Part shown: positions 11,125 to 22,444 of the stretch, piece by piece
How the letters are laid out: the number at the start of each line of letters is the position of its first letter
How positions within the stretch are numbered: position 1 is the stretch's first letter
Assembly (NCBI RefSeq): GCF_028372415.1
Contig: NC_092873.1
Location: 347,843,390 to 347,907,389 of the forward strand
DNA: 64,000 nt
Reading direction: 5' to 3'
From: Notamacropus eugenii
Taxonomy: Eukaryota; Chordata; Mammalia; Diprotodontia; Macropodidae
The notes under the pieces: generated by a model
Databases searched by the model: none
The model's input: the letters and a program-made list of their open reading frames with translations, nothing else
Told to the model about the DNA's origin: nothing
Program-made: the position numbers and the translations under genes

Positions 11125-11868
11125 CACATCATTCATTCAATTTATTTAATCCACATTTAATAAGCACCCACAATATACCAAGCACTGTGCTAAGGCTAGG
11201 AATACAAAAAGAGACAAAAGATAGTCCTTACCCTCAAGGATCTTACAATCTGATGAGGGAGACACCATGCAAACAAACATAGGCAAAGCAAGCTCTATAC
11301 AGGATGTATATAGGAAATAATTAGAAGAGGGAAAGCAATGGAATTAAGAGGAGTGAGGGAAGGCTTTTTGTAGAAGGTGGGATTTTAATTGGGACTTAAA
11401 GGAAGCCAGGGAGGTCAGTAGGCAAAGTGGAGGAGGGAGAATATTCCAGGCCTGGGGGACAGCCAGAGATAAGACTTGGAGTCAAGACATGGAGTATCTT
11501 GTTTGTGAAACAGCCAGGAGGCCAGTGTGTGTGGACTGAAGAGTACATGTCAGGGAGTAAAGTATAAGGAGAATGGAAAGATAGGAGGGGAGTAGATTAT
11601 GTAGGGCGTTGACTACCAAACAGAGCATTTTGTATTTGATCTTGGAGGCAATAGGGAGTCACTGGAGTTTATTGAGGAGGAGGGTGGTATGATAAGACTT
11701 GTACTTCACTTTAGTGGCTGAATGAACGATGGATTCAAATGGAAAGAGACTTGAAGCAGGTAGACCCACCAGTGGCCTATTATAGCAACTGAGGTGTGAG
11801 GTGATGAGGGCCAGTGCATCATAGTACATGTGAGAGGTTTCCTAATACTAGTCTTCATAGAAGACTCA
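11125..11868 (-). repeat. Long L2-type LINE fragment
   Basis: Most complete copy of this family in the window. It runs 'ttaataagcacccacaatat', 'aggatcttacaatctgatga', 'attttaattgggacttaaag', 'agaatattccaggcctgggg', 'gagtcactggagtttattga' and ends with a 'gaggtgtgaggtgatgaggg' block. No open frame survives. Confidence 0.75.
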
Positions 11869-11869
11869 T

Positions 11870-12030
11870 AGGATCATAGATTTGGAGCTAAAAGGGACCT
11901 TTGCAATTATCTAGTCTAATCTCATTTTACAGATGAGGAAACTGAGGCCCAGAGAGATGGAGTGACTTATCCAAGGTCATATTGATAGTTAAGTAGTAGA
12001 GTTGGAGTCTCAGGTTTTCTGGGTCAAAAT
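11870..12030 (-). repeat. MIR3-like SINE
   Basis: 'catagatttggagctaaaag', 'ttacagatgaggaaactgag' and 'gcccagagagatgg' give the antisense MIR core. Confidence 0.8.
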
Positions 12031-12312
12031 CCAGCTTGAATCTTATCTCTTAAAGGGCCTGCCTGCCTCCCTTATTCACCTCATCTGTGCCACATCTGGT
12101 TTGCCTCAATATGACCAGCATCACCTCCTGAATCCTGGGGAGCCTCCACCCAGCTGGACCAGAAGAAGCTAGACAGAGGGAGTTCCCAATACCAATGAAA
12201 TCACCAATCTGATCTTTACTCCATATGATTATAAGCTATTTATATGTTATCATCTGAGCTCCAAAATATCTTTTTTGGGGGTATAAGTATTATCACCTCC
12301 AATCTAGAGATT

Positions 12313-12566
12313 AGAGGCAGCTAGGTAGGGAAGTGAAAAGAGAGCTAAACCTGGATTCAGAAAGACATCTTTTTGAGATCAAATTCCACCTCAGACACTC
12401 ACCAGCTGCGTGACCCTGGACACTTAACCCTATTTACCTCAGTTTTCTCATCTGTCAAATGAACTGGAGAAGGCAATGGCAAACCACCTCAGGATCTCTG
12501 CCAAGAAAACCCCCAAAAGGATCTTGAAGAGTCAGACATGACTGAAGTGACTGAATAACAATTAGG
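12313..12566 (+). repeat. tRNA-headed SINE with RTE-type tail
   Basis: 'ggcagctaggtagggaagtg' head, 'accagctgcgtgaccctgga', 'ggcaatggcaaaccacctca' and tail 'agtcagacatgactgaagtg' followed by a short AAC-rich end. Confidence 0.9.
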
Positions 12567-12704
12567 AAATGAAGATTCAGGGAAATGAAATTACATTCGT
12601 CAATAGTGACAGAATTTAATAAGAGCTTTAAGGTTTGCAAAGCACTTTACGTTGATTACCTCATTTGATTAGGTATGGTCATATAGTTAGTGACTACATA
12701 ATTT

Positions 12705-13412
12705 TCCTACTCAAGAACCTGCAATGACTTCCTCTAGCCTCTAAAATAAAATATAAACTCTTCAGCCTGGAACAGATAGCTTTGTACCACCCAGCCCTAG
12801 CCTGTGTCTCTACACTCATTACACATCAATCCCCATTCACTATAAGATCCAGCCAAGGTGGACTTCTTAATGTCTCTTGTGATTTTTTTTTGAGGTAAAC
12901 AGGGTTACATGACTTGCCCAGGGTCACACACCTAGTAAGTGTCTGAGGCTGAATTTGAACTCAAGTCCTCCTGACTCCATGGCTGATGTCCTATCTATTG
13001 CACTATCTAGCTGCCCTCAACTTCTTACTGTTTCTTAAATGTAGAACTCTCACCTCTGACTTTTTTTTCCACAAGCTCTCTATTCTAGGCTTAAAATATA
13101 TTTATTTCCTCATCAATTTTACTTTTTAGAATCTCTAACTTCCTTCAAAGCTCAGCTCATGGGCTATCTCCAGCAGGAAGCCTTTCCTTATCCCTTTAGG
13201 CATTAGAATTCTTCCACCCACCCCCAAAAGAAAATTATCATGTATGTATTTATAGGTGTAAATATTATGTAGGAGGTGCTTTTCACCTGGTAATTATAGT
13301 TGGATCTCTTCAGCAGAAAGAAAGCTCCCAGAGGATGGAAACTTTTTTTCCCCTTTGTATGTCCAGTGCAGTAAGCCCTTAAATGTTTGTTGGATTGGGT
13401 TGAATTGTAACC
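12705..13412 (+). repeat. L2-type LINE fragment interrupted by a MIR
   Basis: Left part has 'ccagcccta' and 'tataagatccagccaa'. Right part has 'ttccttcaaagctcagctca', 'aggaagcctttccttatccc' and the 3' end 'aaatgtttgttggattgg'. The order is colinear on both sides of a minus-strand MIR at 12885-13016, so the MIR landed in an existing L2-type copy. Confidence 0.75.
12885..13016 (-). repeat. MIR-type SINE inside an L2-type element
   Basis: 'gacttgcccagggtcacaca', 'gtaagtgtctgaggctgaat' and 'actatctagctgccct' mark a minus-strand SINE head and core. Confidence 0.8.
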
Positions 13413-13511
13413 AAGACTCAAATCTTGGTTTTCAGACTCCAAGTCCAGGGCTCACCACATACCATATGCTTAGCCTGAAATCCACTTTGAACCCAAGGAT
13501 CCTTTTCTGCC

Positions 13512-13669
13512 ATATATATACATAAATATATATATATGTGTATATATATACACATATATATACATAAATATATATGTGTATATATATACATAAAGTATAT
13601 ATGTATATATATACACATACATGCACACATACACACATACACATACATATATATGATACATATATACAA
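13512..13669. repeat. TA-rich microsatellite, partly self-complementary
   Basis: About 160 bases of TATATG/TATACA units with repeated TACATAAATA blocks. Open frames read from it are low-complexity artefacts. It is followed to about 13800 by more TATATG and CACATG units. Confidence 0.9.
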
Positions 13670-14099
13670 AAAGGACAAATTAGGTATACTTATTAGATAT
13701 CTATGTCACATGTCACATATATCATTTATCACATGTCATATATATGATGGCTAAAAATATGATATGTGATATGATATATGATATCTAGACAAGTATATCT
13801 AATTTAACACCAAGTCATTTGAACAATGCTTTGATTTGTAAGTCAAAATTGTTTCAAGGAAAAGAAGTCATGGAAAGAGGTAAGAGAAAGATGAAAAGGA
13901 GAAAATAATATAGCAGAATGGTCACAGTAAATACCAGACTGGGGGATTGTTGGGGATATGATCAGGACCTCTGAGAGATAAGGCTTCTGTTCCTAGAAAG
14001 AATCATCTTTGAAGAATACAATATTGAATAATGAATATTAACGAAACCCGTCTTCCTAGTTCTGATCTCATTGTTCCAAATGGCAGGATGCCTGAGGTA

Positions 14100-14362
14100 T
14101 GATATGTGTATGTATATCTCTATTTATCTGTATATATATATACATACATATATATTTATATGTATATTAATATGTATGTAGGATTCTTTCTGGGAACAGA
14201 TAAAAGCCCTGTCTCTAAGAGGTTCTGATTCTTCTCTCTCTCTCTCTCTCCCTCTCTCTCTCTCTCCACACACACACACACGATATATATGTATGTATGA
14301 AAAATCATATATGTATACATGTGCATATGTACATGTATTTGTATATACACACATGTGTGTAG
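14100..14362. repeat. Compound microsatellite (TATG, TC, CA, TATG)
   Basis: TATG/TATA units to about 14178, then a (TC)n tract, a short (CA)n tract ending near 14281, then TATG/CATG units. Frames through it encode only low-complexity peptide. Confidence 0.9.
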
Positions 14363-14489
14363 TAAATGTCTTAATCTGTACTCTGAGTCTGTCACCTCTC
14401 TAACAGGAAATGGATAGCATGATTCTTCATGAGTCCTCTGGAATCATGGTTAGTCATTGAATGGATCAGAAATCTGAAGTCTTACAAAG

Positions 14490-15290
14490 TTGTTTGTGTT
14501 TACAATATTATTTTTATTGTATGAATCACTCTCCCATTTTTGCTCACTCCAGTCTGCATCATACAAGTTTTCCCAGGTTTCTTTGAAGCCATCTTAGAGT
14601 CTTCTTCCCCCTTTGAAAATTCTTTTATTGCTTATTCAATTTCCTTTTCTAAGATTGGTTTAAGGTTTCTTTTTTGTTTTCTACTGTTAATTTGGGTATT
14701 TTACAATTTTGTGACCTCATTCATCTAATTTAAATGATCAATTTTGTTGGCTTATAATTAAGCAAACTCATTTCTAATAATTTCTTTTATTTCCCCTTAA
14801 TTTGGTGCAAATTCTCTCTTTTTTAATGCAAATTTGGTTTTCCTCTTATTTAGGAATCAGATTAACCAATGGTTTATTTTCCTACTTTTATTTATCAAGT
14901 TATTTCTTATTTGCTTCAATTTTATCCCCTCTTTGATTTTCAGAATTTTGATTTTTTGTGTTTATTTGGGATATTTTCATTTGCTATTTTCCTAACTTTT
15001 TAAAAGTGGCATGACAAATGTATTGAGTTATTTTCTCTTTTGTGTGATATAGTTTAGTGATATAAATTTCTGCCTAAAGACTGCTTTGGCTACACCCTAA
15101 AGGTTTTGATATGTTGTCTCTTTGTTGTTATTTTCTTTCTATGATTTCTGTGGTTTAATACTCATATTTTAGGTTTAAATTTACTCTTCATTTAAGTTTT
15201 AACTTTTTGTTCAAATGCTTGTTCTTGATTATTGTATCATGGTTAAGTAAATACTAGGTTTCATTTTTCTGTTTTTCTGCATTTCTTCAA
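14490..15290 (-). mobile_element. L1 ORF2 fragment (antisense)
   Basis: T-rich on the plus strand. It contains 'ctgctttggctacaccctaa' and 'tgatatgttgtctctttgtt', the antisense of a conserved L1 ORF2 segment. The left end has the 'ttcccaggtttctttgaagc' block of L1. No intact frame. Confidence 0.7.
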
Positions 15291-15504
15291 ATCATGCTGC
15301 CTAGATTCTGTCCCTACTCCTTCTACTCCTGGGACTCTGGAGTCTGAGAGATGAACTTTCACCTATTCTTATCTGAAACTAGACCACCATGCCACTTCTA
15401 GGACATCTCCAAACTCTACCACACTGCACAATGTATTTCTCTTCCTCCTACTTTTTAAATTTAGCACTTTTTCGTATGTCATCTCCTATTACAATGTAAG
15501 CTTC

Positions 15505-16720
15505 CAATGGGGTCTCTGGAGCCAAGATTGTGAAATAGAGAGGCACACTGCAGAGATTTGCCAGATTCCCCTCCTAAGCTCTAAAATAATGCCTCAAATC
15601 GAATTCTAGAGTGGCAGAATGAACAAAAGGTAAGGTAAAACAATTTTCCAGCCCAAGACAATTTAAGAGATCAGCAGGAGGTGTCCATCTCACCAGCCTA
15701 GACATGTTGAAGAGCCAGCAGCAGCAGCTTGGGAAGCTCTCAGTACACAGACCCTGGTGATGGGGTGGGGTGGGAGGTTGGACCACTGGTTGGAAGGAAA
15801 TCTCAGGGGAAGCTTGGCTGATATTGGGTTCAGGACCCTGTTACATTGCTCATATGCAGTTCTGGATTGGGTAAGTCCCAGGCCAAAAATTGTGGCAGTA
15901 GGGGAGCAGGGACCCTGATGGAGAGGAGTGTCACTCACACAGGTTGCTCAAGTCTAAGACAGAGAGGATCAGTAGCAATTGTGGCTGCAGGAGAGTTGGG
16001 GACCTGGTCATAGTCCCAGGGCCAGGAAGAGTGTTAGTGCTGGTAGCTACAGGGGAACAAGGTCCCTTCCTGGGTAAAGACCAGAGGACAGGCCAGGAGA
16101 GCAGTGACCCTACCACTTCTTAAATCATGTCACTTTAGAAGCACTGGAAACCTACAGATCCCCAAAGGTAACTCTCAAACAGCTGCACAAAAAGCCTACA
16201 GCTTAGGACACTGTCCCTTCCCATTCTGGGAGTAGAATCCAACTTTAACATAAAGTCAAGAAATAGGTCAGAAAATGAGCAAACAATTTTTAAAAAGAAT
16301 CTGCTCATAACCAGTTAATGTGGTGACAGAGAAGATCAAGATACAAACCCAGAAGAAGACAATAATGGCAAAGCAGCTATAAGCAAAGCCTCAAAGAAAA
16401 ATGTAAATTTGTTACAAACCAAACAAGAATTCCTGGAATAGCTCAGAAAGGATTTTAAAAATCAAAGAAAAGAGATTAAGAAAAAATGAGAAAAGAAATG
16501 AGAGTGATACAAGAAAATTGTGAAAAGAAAGTCAATAACTTGATTAAAGCAGCCCAAAACAACTACTGAAGAAAATAACACCTTAAAAGATAGAATTGGC
16601 CAAATGGTAAAAAGAAGCACAAAAATCCACTGAAGAGAACATCTTAGAAAGCAGAACTGAACAAATGGAAAAAGAGGCACAAAAATTTACTGAAGAAAAG
16701 AATGTAAGCATCTGAAAGAC
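15505..16720 (+). mobile_element. L1 5' UTR plus start of ORF1, truncated
   Basis: Begins 'ggagccaagattgtgaaata', a typical marsupial L1 5' start. It has a GC-richer leader with CAGCAG runs, then A-rich ORF1-like sequence from about 16250 with repeated 'cacaaaaatccactgaagag'-type units. Those are coiled-coil repeats of ORF1 (two related copies at about 16617 and 16678). It stops abruptly near 16720, and no ORF2 follows in this orientation. The frame is broken. Confidence 0.75.
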
Positions 16721-16794
16721 AGAGAATATTTGATTGTTTGTATTTGTGTTTCCAGTGTTTAACATAATGCCTGTCACATAATAAATGTATTATT

Positions 16795-17045
16795 CATACA
16801 TTAGTCATTATCATAGCTAACATTCATCTAGAACTACAAATATAATTTCATTTTATCCTCATAATAACCCTGGAAAGTAGGTACTATGATTTTCCTCATT
16901 TTATAAGTGAGGAAAACTGAGGCAGAAAGATATTAAATGACTTCTTTAGAGCTACACAGAGGGTAAGTGTCTGAGGCAAGATACAAACTCCCATCTCCCA
17001 GGTTCACCATTATGTCCACTATACCACCTAACTGCCTCTACAGTC
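16795..17045 (-). repeat. MIR-type SINE
   Basis: 'ttttatcctcataataaccc', 'gaggaaaactgaggcagaaa' and 'ccactataccacctaactgc' give a near full-length antisense MIR. Confidence 0.85.
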
Positions 17046-17104
17046 ATTCATTTATTAATCAGGCTTTTAATGTCCTAGCTGCTGGGATATTATTTTTATC
17101 ATTT

Positions 17105-17578
17105 TGTGACTTTTTAAAAATTAATTTATTTGTTTTCAGTTTTCAACAATCGCTTCCATAAGTTTTCAATTTTCCCCTTCCCTTTCCAAGACAGCATGCA
17201 ATCTTATATGGGTTCTACACATATATTCTTATTAAACACATTTTCACATTAGTCATGTTGCATAAAAGAATTAAAACAAATGGAAGAAACCATGAGAAAA
17301 AACAAAACAAAACATAACACAAGAGAAAATAGTCTGCCTCAATCTGCATTCCTGATTCAATAGTTCTTTCTCTAGATGTGGATGGCATTTTGCATCAAAA
17401 GTCCTTTGGAAATGTTTTAGGTCCTTGTATTGTTGTTAAGGGCTAAGTCTATGAGAAACAGTCCTTGTACGCTCTGGCTGTTATTGTGTATAATGTTCTC
17501 CTGGTTCTTTTTATTTCACTCAGCATCAGTTCATATAAGTCTTTCCAGGTTTTTCTGAAGTAGGGCATTTTTTTTTTT
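17105..17578 (-). mobile_element. L1 3' end
   Basis: 'tttgttttcagttttcaaca', 'gcatgcaatcttatatgg', 'agttctttctctagatgtgg' and 'cactcagcatcagttcatat' in order, antisense to the marsupial L1 3' region. Confidence 0.85.
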
Positions 17579-17580
17579 TA

Positions 17581-17676
17581 TTAAAAGGATTTGTTCTGTG
17601 GGGTTTAGATTGAGTCAAGGGCCACACTTGAGGTCACATGCGGCCTTGAGGTCACAGGTTTTCCCATCCTGTCCTA
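17581..17676. mobile_element. hAT-like palindromic transposon, copy 2 (one arm only)
   Basis: 'ggatttgttctgtggggttt', 'gggccacacttgaggtca' and 'catgcggccttgaggtcaca' match the right half of the elements at 6679 and 30536. The left half is missing. Confidence 0.6.
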
Positions 17677-17699
17677 GCACATGGTCATGTTTCACAAAG

Positions 17700-18065
17700 A
17701 TGCCATTTAATACTAAAAAAAATACATTTAAGAATCATCTGAGATCTTTCATAATTAACTTTTCTAAAATTGTATTCAGGGCCTTAACTTTTTTCTTGTT
17801 TAACCTTTTGTGAGATTTGTTTAGTTCTGAAAGGGGCAATTTGAAGTTCCCAACCATTATAATTTTGTTATTTCTTTCTCCCTGTAATTCTATTAACTTA
17901 TACTTTTAGCATTCAGATGCTCTCCTCTTTGGTGTACTTGTATTAAGTATTGATATTATTTTCTTGTTTGTGGTAACCTTAAGTATCACGTCGCTTCCAT
18001 GCTTAGCTCTTTAAATATAACTATTTTTTACTATTGCCCTATGATGATTGTTTTCTCTACTTGTA
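17700..18065 (-). mobile_element. L1 ORF2 fragment (antisense)
   Basis: 'gttctgaaaggggcaatttg', 'ccaaccattataattttg' and 'tattgatattattttcttg' match the antisense of the marsupial L1 ORF2 endonuclease-RT linker region. Confidence 0.6.
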
Positions 18066-18084
18066 ATAATTTTCATGAGCCATA

Positions 18085-18995
18085 ATAAATCTGAGTTATC
18101 AAAAGCCACATGAAAAAAAATTCAAAACCACTAATAAGGAATTAAAGAAATGAAAAATTAAAATAACTCACAGCCATTAGATTTGTCAAAGATAACAAAA
18201 AAGAAAAATGAGAGTTTTTGGAGGAGCCACAAGAAGACAGACATACTAGTACACTATTGATGGAACTGTGAATTGGTCTTGTCTTTGTAAAACACAATTT
18301 GACTATACCCAAAAAGTCACTAAGTTGCACATACTTTTTGACTCAGTAATACCACTACTAGGCTTATCCTCAAAAGAGGTAAAAGAAAGAAGAAAAACAT
18401 TCATATGTTAAATATACACACATATGCATGCACATTTAGGTGATATAATTGATATTATATATTATATATGCAATTTATATATATATATAATTTATATTAT
18501 ATATATTAGCAGTATTTTCATTGTAATAAAAGACTGGAAACAAAAGGGATTTCCATTACCTGCAGGAATGGCTGAACAAATTATGCCATATGTACATAAT
18601 AGAATATTATTGTGCCATAATAAATGGTGAGAAGAAGACATTCCAAGAAACTCAGGACTAATAACTGATGCAGAATGAAGGGAGCAGAACTAGGAGAAGC
18701 TTTTGTAGTAATAATGACATTGTAAAGAAAAACAACTTTGAAAAGATTCGGAACTCTGATCGATGTGTTGATCAAGCAGGACCCCAGAGAATGATGATGA
18801 GCTATGCTATCTACCTAATGCCAGAGGAGGGGTGGGTTCAAGGTACAGATTGTGACATATGTCTTTAGACATGGCAAATGCATGGATTTGTTTTGCTTGA
18901 CTAAGCTTATTTGTCAAAATTGTGGGGTTTTTTTCATTAGAGAGTGGTAGATTCAGTGGGAAGAGGGGGATGGCAATAATGTTGCTTTAAAAAAA
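18085..18995 (+). mobile_element. L1 ORF2 end and 3' region
   Basis: Shows 'ttgatggaactgtgaattgg', 'ctgaacaaattatgccatat', 'gtgccataataaatggtgag' and 'gaagggagcagaactaggag', the order of an L1 3' portion. A TA-rich microsatellite lies at about 18465-18505 and an A-run at about 18990. It faces the minus-strand L1 pieces on its left. Confidence 0.75.
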
Positions 18996-19285
18996 AAAGA
19001 AAAGAGGGTCATCAAAGCATTTTTTTAAATTCACAGAGCAGAACAGAAAGAAATTCAAAAGGAAATACAAACAAGATAGTATAGTTGATAGTATGTTGAA
19101 TTTATCATAAACTTCTTTCAGGCATGAACTTTACATAATAGAGATTTGCAGTTTCACACGTAACCTTTTTCTGTTTCCCTTTGCATAAGAAAATATTTTT
19201 TTAATGTCATTCCAATTTTCTAAAATTAAAAATATATGCAGATAGAAAATAAGCTTCAAAAGGGAAGCTCACAACTAATAGGTTA
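18996..19285. other. A-rich unassigned stretch
   Basis: A/T-rich sequence without a recognised family. It contains 'gtcatcaaagcattt', a weak TCF-like match. Confidence 0.4.
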
Positions 19286-19289
19286 GTAA

Positions 19290-19800
19290 TTGGAAGGCTA
19301 GCAACTACAGGGAGTGGGGCCTCCTGCAGAAGGGAGCATTGGAGCTGAGTTTTGGAGTGAGCCCCATATTCTAGGAGGTGGGGTTGAGGAGAAAGCACCT
19401 TCCAGGAGAGAGGACAGCCTATGAAAGACTGAGTGTTATGTGTAAGCAACAGCAAGTAGATTAGTGTAGGTAAAGTTTGAGAAAGGTAGGAAGGAGCTAC
19501 TCTATAAATGGTTTTAAATGCCAGTTTGTTGGGTTGTTTTTTTTTGTATAGGTAATAAAGTTAATAGGGATGCACTGGAGTTTATTAAGAAGAGGGATGA
19601 CAGGGTCAGATTTGTACTTTAGGAAGATCACTTTGGCAGAGTGGAGGATGAACTGAAGTGGGGAGAGATTTGAGGAAGGGAGACCAGTTTGGAAACTTTT
19701 GCAATAGTCAAGGTATGAGGTGATGGGGGCGTGAACTAGGATGGTGGTTGACTGAGCGAAAAGGAGAACTGTACTATAGATGGGAAGGTAAAAGCAACAA
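19290..19800 (-). repeat. L2-type LINE fragment
   Basis: 'gatgcactggagtttattaa', 'gatcactttggcagagtgga' and 'caaggtatgaggtgatgggg' match the same blocks in the longer copy at 11125-11868. Confidence 0.65.
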
Positions 19801-19984
19801 GAACTGACAATAGATAGAGTGGGTGGTGTAAGTGCCTATGGGAGAAAATGCCTCCTCCTCCTCTTCTGGAGGTTGGAAGTCTGGGTGATTGGGCTAGGCA
19901 CCAGGGATAAAAGTACAAAGAGGAAATCCTCCCTACTCACAAGGAGCTTGAATTCTAAAGTGGGGGAAGTGGGAGAGAGAAGAG

Positions 19985-20640
19985 AAAGGACGAGACGATG
20001 GAGAAGGAAGAAATGAGTGATGCCTACTGTGGCAAAGACCACCAACAGTGGTCCTGGTGGTTGTGCCATAGATTGTCAACCCCTTTAAACTTAGGTTCCA
20101 ACCCTTGGTGCCTTACCTCTGGGTTCTTGACCTTTGAGTCTACTTTGCCTCAGCCTCCCCACCCCCCTCACCCCCAGCCAGAGGCTGGGTAAAGCTGCCC
20201 AGAGAGGAGGTGGGGAAAGGCAGAGAGAGGACTGGCTACTGCCTGCAAAGTGGCTGGGAGGGAAGTTTTAACGAAACACAACACAACACACAAGGGGGAA
20301 AAAAGAAAAAAAGGAGAGAAGGGGAAAAAAAGCCAAGGAGGGAGGGGGGTGAGGAAGAAAGACCTCCTGCCAGGCCTGTTGCCAGGGAGACGGGCAAGGC
20401 GGCCTGAATCAGCCCTGCTCTTTTCACAGTCGCCTTTAAGCATCAAGAGAGAGAAAGCCGCCGCCATAAAGGGGGACATGTGTTGCTGGGTGTGTAAGGG
20501 CTATCCTCGGCAGTTAGAGAGAGCCCCTGGGCCCCCAACCCCCCTGCAGTTAAGGCCAGAGAACCCCTCGCTCCACCTCATTCCCTGTCTCCCCTCTGCC
20601 TCCAGGGGGGTTAGGGATGAATAAGATCTGAGTGGAAAGC
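19985..20640. promoter_or_regulatory. GC-rich non-repeat block, candidate regulatory element
   Basis: Clearly GC-richer than its surroundings and free of recognised repeats. It includes an X-box-like GTTGCCAGGGAGAC at 20378-20391 (RFX-type, imperfect). GCCGCCATAAA at 20460-20470 reads as a YY1 core and a CDX/HOX-like TTTATGG on the minus strand. A purine run spans about 20290-20350. CpGs are present but sparse. Several short frames overlap with no domain. An enhancer or distal promoter in the WNT3-WNT9B interval is the likeliest reading, but this is inference. Confidence 0.45.
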
Positions 20641-20642
20641 AA

Positions 20643-20753
20643 CTGGAAAGGAAAGGGAGGGGATGCGGAGGAGGAAAAGGAGAAGGAGGAGAAAGAGGAT
20701 GAGAAGGAGGAGGAGAAAGAGGAGAAGGAGGAGGACAAAGGGGAGGAGGAACA
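20643..20753. repeat. GGA/GAA purine-rich simple repeat
   Basis: About 110 bases of almost pure G and A in GGA, GGAGAA and GAAAGA units on the plus strand. Frames of Glu/Lys or Ser/Phe repeats here are artefacts. Confidence 0.9.
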
Positions 20754-20804
20754 CTGAAATGTAGCCAAGTTTAGGATGAAGCTTGGAGGAGCTACAACCA
20801 ATTG

Positions 20805-20818
20805 CCACCAGAGGGAGA
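20805..20818 (+). promoter_or_regulatory. CTCF-like motif
   Basis: CCACCAGAGGGAGA fits the CTCF core (CCASYAGRKGGCRS) except at two positions. It lies just right of the GC-rich block. Confidence 0.4.
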
Positions 20819-21054
20819 CAGGGAGGATGCCTATAAGATCCCCCCCTCAATTGTCTGCACTAATGGAAGCAGGCTGAGGCACACAGAAACTGAAAGCAGC
20901 TGATCCACAAATCATTTCTTTTTGGCTTGGAGAAGAATTGGCAGGCTTCTTCTGGACTATGGCTTGCCTGATATTCTTTCTGAGGGAACCCTGTGGTACA
21001 GTGAAAAGAACCTTTCTTAGAGTCAGTCTTCCACCCCATGGAAATATTTTTGTA

Positions 21055-21292
21055 ATAATGATGACAATAACTAGCATTTATAAGGTGCTTTCTTTACAAA
21101 TGTTATCTCATGTGATCCTCTCAATGACCCTGGAAGGCAGACGCCTTATATCCCTATTTTACAGATGAAGAGACTGAGGCACAGAGAGGTTAAGTGACTT
21201 GCCCAGGGTCACACAGCCAGCTAGTGTCTGAGACAAGATTCAAATTCTTGACACTCCAAGTGTAGCACTTTATGGATGCACTTTACCACTTC
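21055..21292 (-). repeat. MIR-type SINE
   Basis: 'gatgacaataactagcattt', 'cagatgaagagactgaggca' and 'acttgcccagggtcacacag' in order. Confidence 0.9.
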
Positions 21293-21477
21293 TCTGTCTT
21301 GGGACTTTGTATATTGGGACATCCCAAACATGATTTTAGCTTAAAAAAATGTATTTTTGCATTTGTATACATATTCCTCCTCTCCCTCAGTCCCTCCTAA
21401 ATTCACTCCTTAATGACAAGGATTCTTTCTTTTATATTTTTGTATCCCCAAGGCCTAATGGAGATGGAAAAGTTAGG

Positions 21478-21600
21478 GAATAAACATATGTTAAACACCT
21501 ACTATGCTCCAGGCGCTGAGCTAAATACATTTTACAAATATAATCTCATAAACATTTATCACATTGCCTGGCACCATAGTAGGTGTTTAATAATTGAATA
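21478..21600 (-). repeat. MIR/L2 fragment
   Basis: 'ttaaacacctactatgctcc' with 'aggcgctgagctaaatacat', the 5' block of antisense MIR/L2 copies. Confidence 0.5.
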
Positions 21601-21644
21601 TTGAACTGGATAGAATTGAACTGAACTCCTACACTCTTTAAGGT

Positions 21645-21812
21645 TCTGTCACTTACTCAGGCAAGTCATTTTATGCCACTTCAAGGTATGATGGTATTAG
21701 CTGGGGTGGAAGTGGAGGATTGCTTTTAAAGCCAAACTAAAACTTTTGGGACACTTTGTAAAGCACTTAGCACAGTACCTGACACATAGTAGGTACTATA
21801 TAAATATTTATT
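21645..21812 (+). repeat. MIR-type SINE, degraded
   Basis: 'ctgtcacttactcaggcaag' then, after a gap, 'taaagcacttagcacagtac' and 'acacatagtaggtactata'. Confidence 0.6.
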
Positions 21813-21949
21813 CCCTTTCCTTCCCCCTTTCCTGTATAATGACAAAGCAATGAAGCAATGTTACAGACTCAACTCTGGCAAAGTTAGGGACCTGTCCAAA
21901 GTCTCTAGTCTGACTTCTATACCATTGGCTTAAGAAATCAATGTCAACA

Positions 21950-22065
21950 ATCGTTTTAAAGCACTTACTATGTGCCAAGATTGTAGTAGCCTCTAGTGAC
22001 ACAAAGACAAAAGGGAGACAATTCCTGGCCTCAAGGAACTTACCATCAATCACGGAAGACAACTT
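21950..22065 (-). repeat. L2-type LINE 3' fragment
   Basis: 'aagcacttactatgtgccaa' and 'cctcaaggaacttaccatc'. Confidence 0.65.
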
Positions 22066-22081
22066 GTACACATTTATACTT

Positions 22082-22300
22082 CGCTATTCAGTCATTTTCA
22101 ATCATGTCTGACTCTGTGACCTCATTTGGAGTCTTTTTGGCAGAGATACTGGAGTAGTTTCCCATTTCCTTCTCCAACTCATTTGAGGAAACAGAGGCAA
22201 ATAAGATAAGATGACTGGACCAGGGTCACACAGCTAGTAAGTATCTGAGGCCAAATTTGAACTCAGGAAAAGGGATCTTTCTGACTCCAGGTCCAATGCT
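22082..22300 (-). repeat. tRNA-headed SINE with RTE-type tail
   Basis: Tail first: 'catgtctgactctgtgacct' and 'catttccttctccaactcat'. Then 'cagggtcacacagctagtaa' and the tRNA-like 'aactcaggaaaagggatc'. Confidence 0.85.
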
Positions 22301-22444
22301 GCATATTTAACCAAGTATATGTAAAATTTATGCAAAGTAATTTGGTAAGGAAAGCATTTGCAGTTGGGGAGATCAGAAAAGGCCCTCTTCTGTAAGAGGT
22401 GACACGAGTTGAGTTTTGAATGAAACCAAGAATTTTAATCAAAC

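Noticed and set aside
13418..13754. Tyr/Ile-rich frames on both strands
   Set aside because: Translation of a TATG/TATACA microsatellite.
14100..14362. Regularly spaced short repeats considered as a CRISPR array
   Set aside because: Simple di- and tetranucleotide microsatellites with no unique spacers, in a vertebrate genome.
20250..20624. 124-codon plus-strand frame in the GC-rich block
   Set aside because: Lys/Arg/Pro-rich, follows the purine tract, has no domain, and several other frames overlap it.
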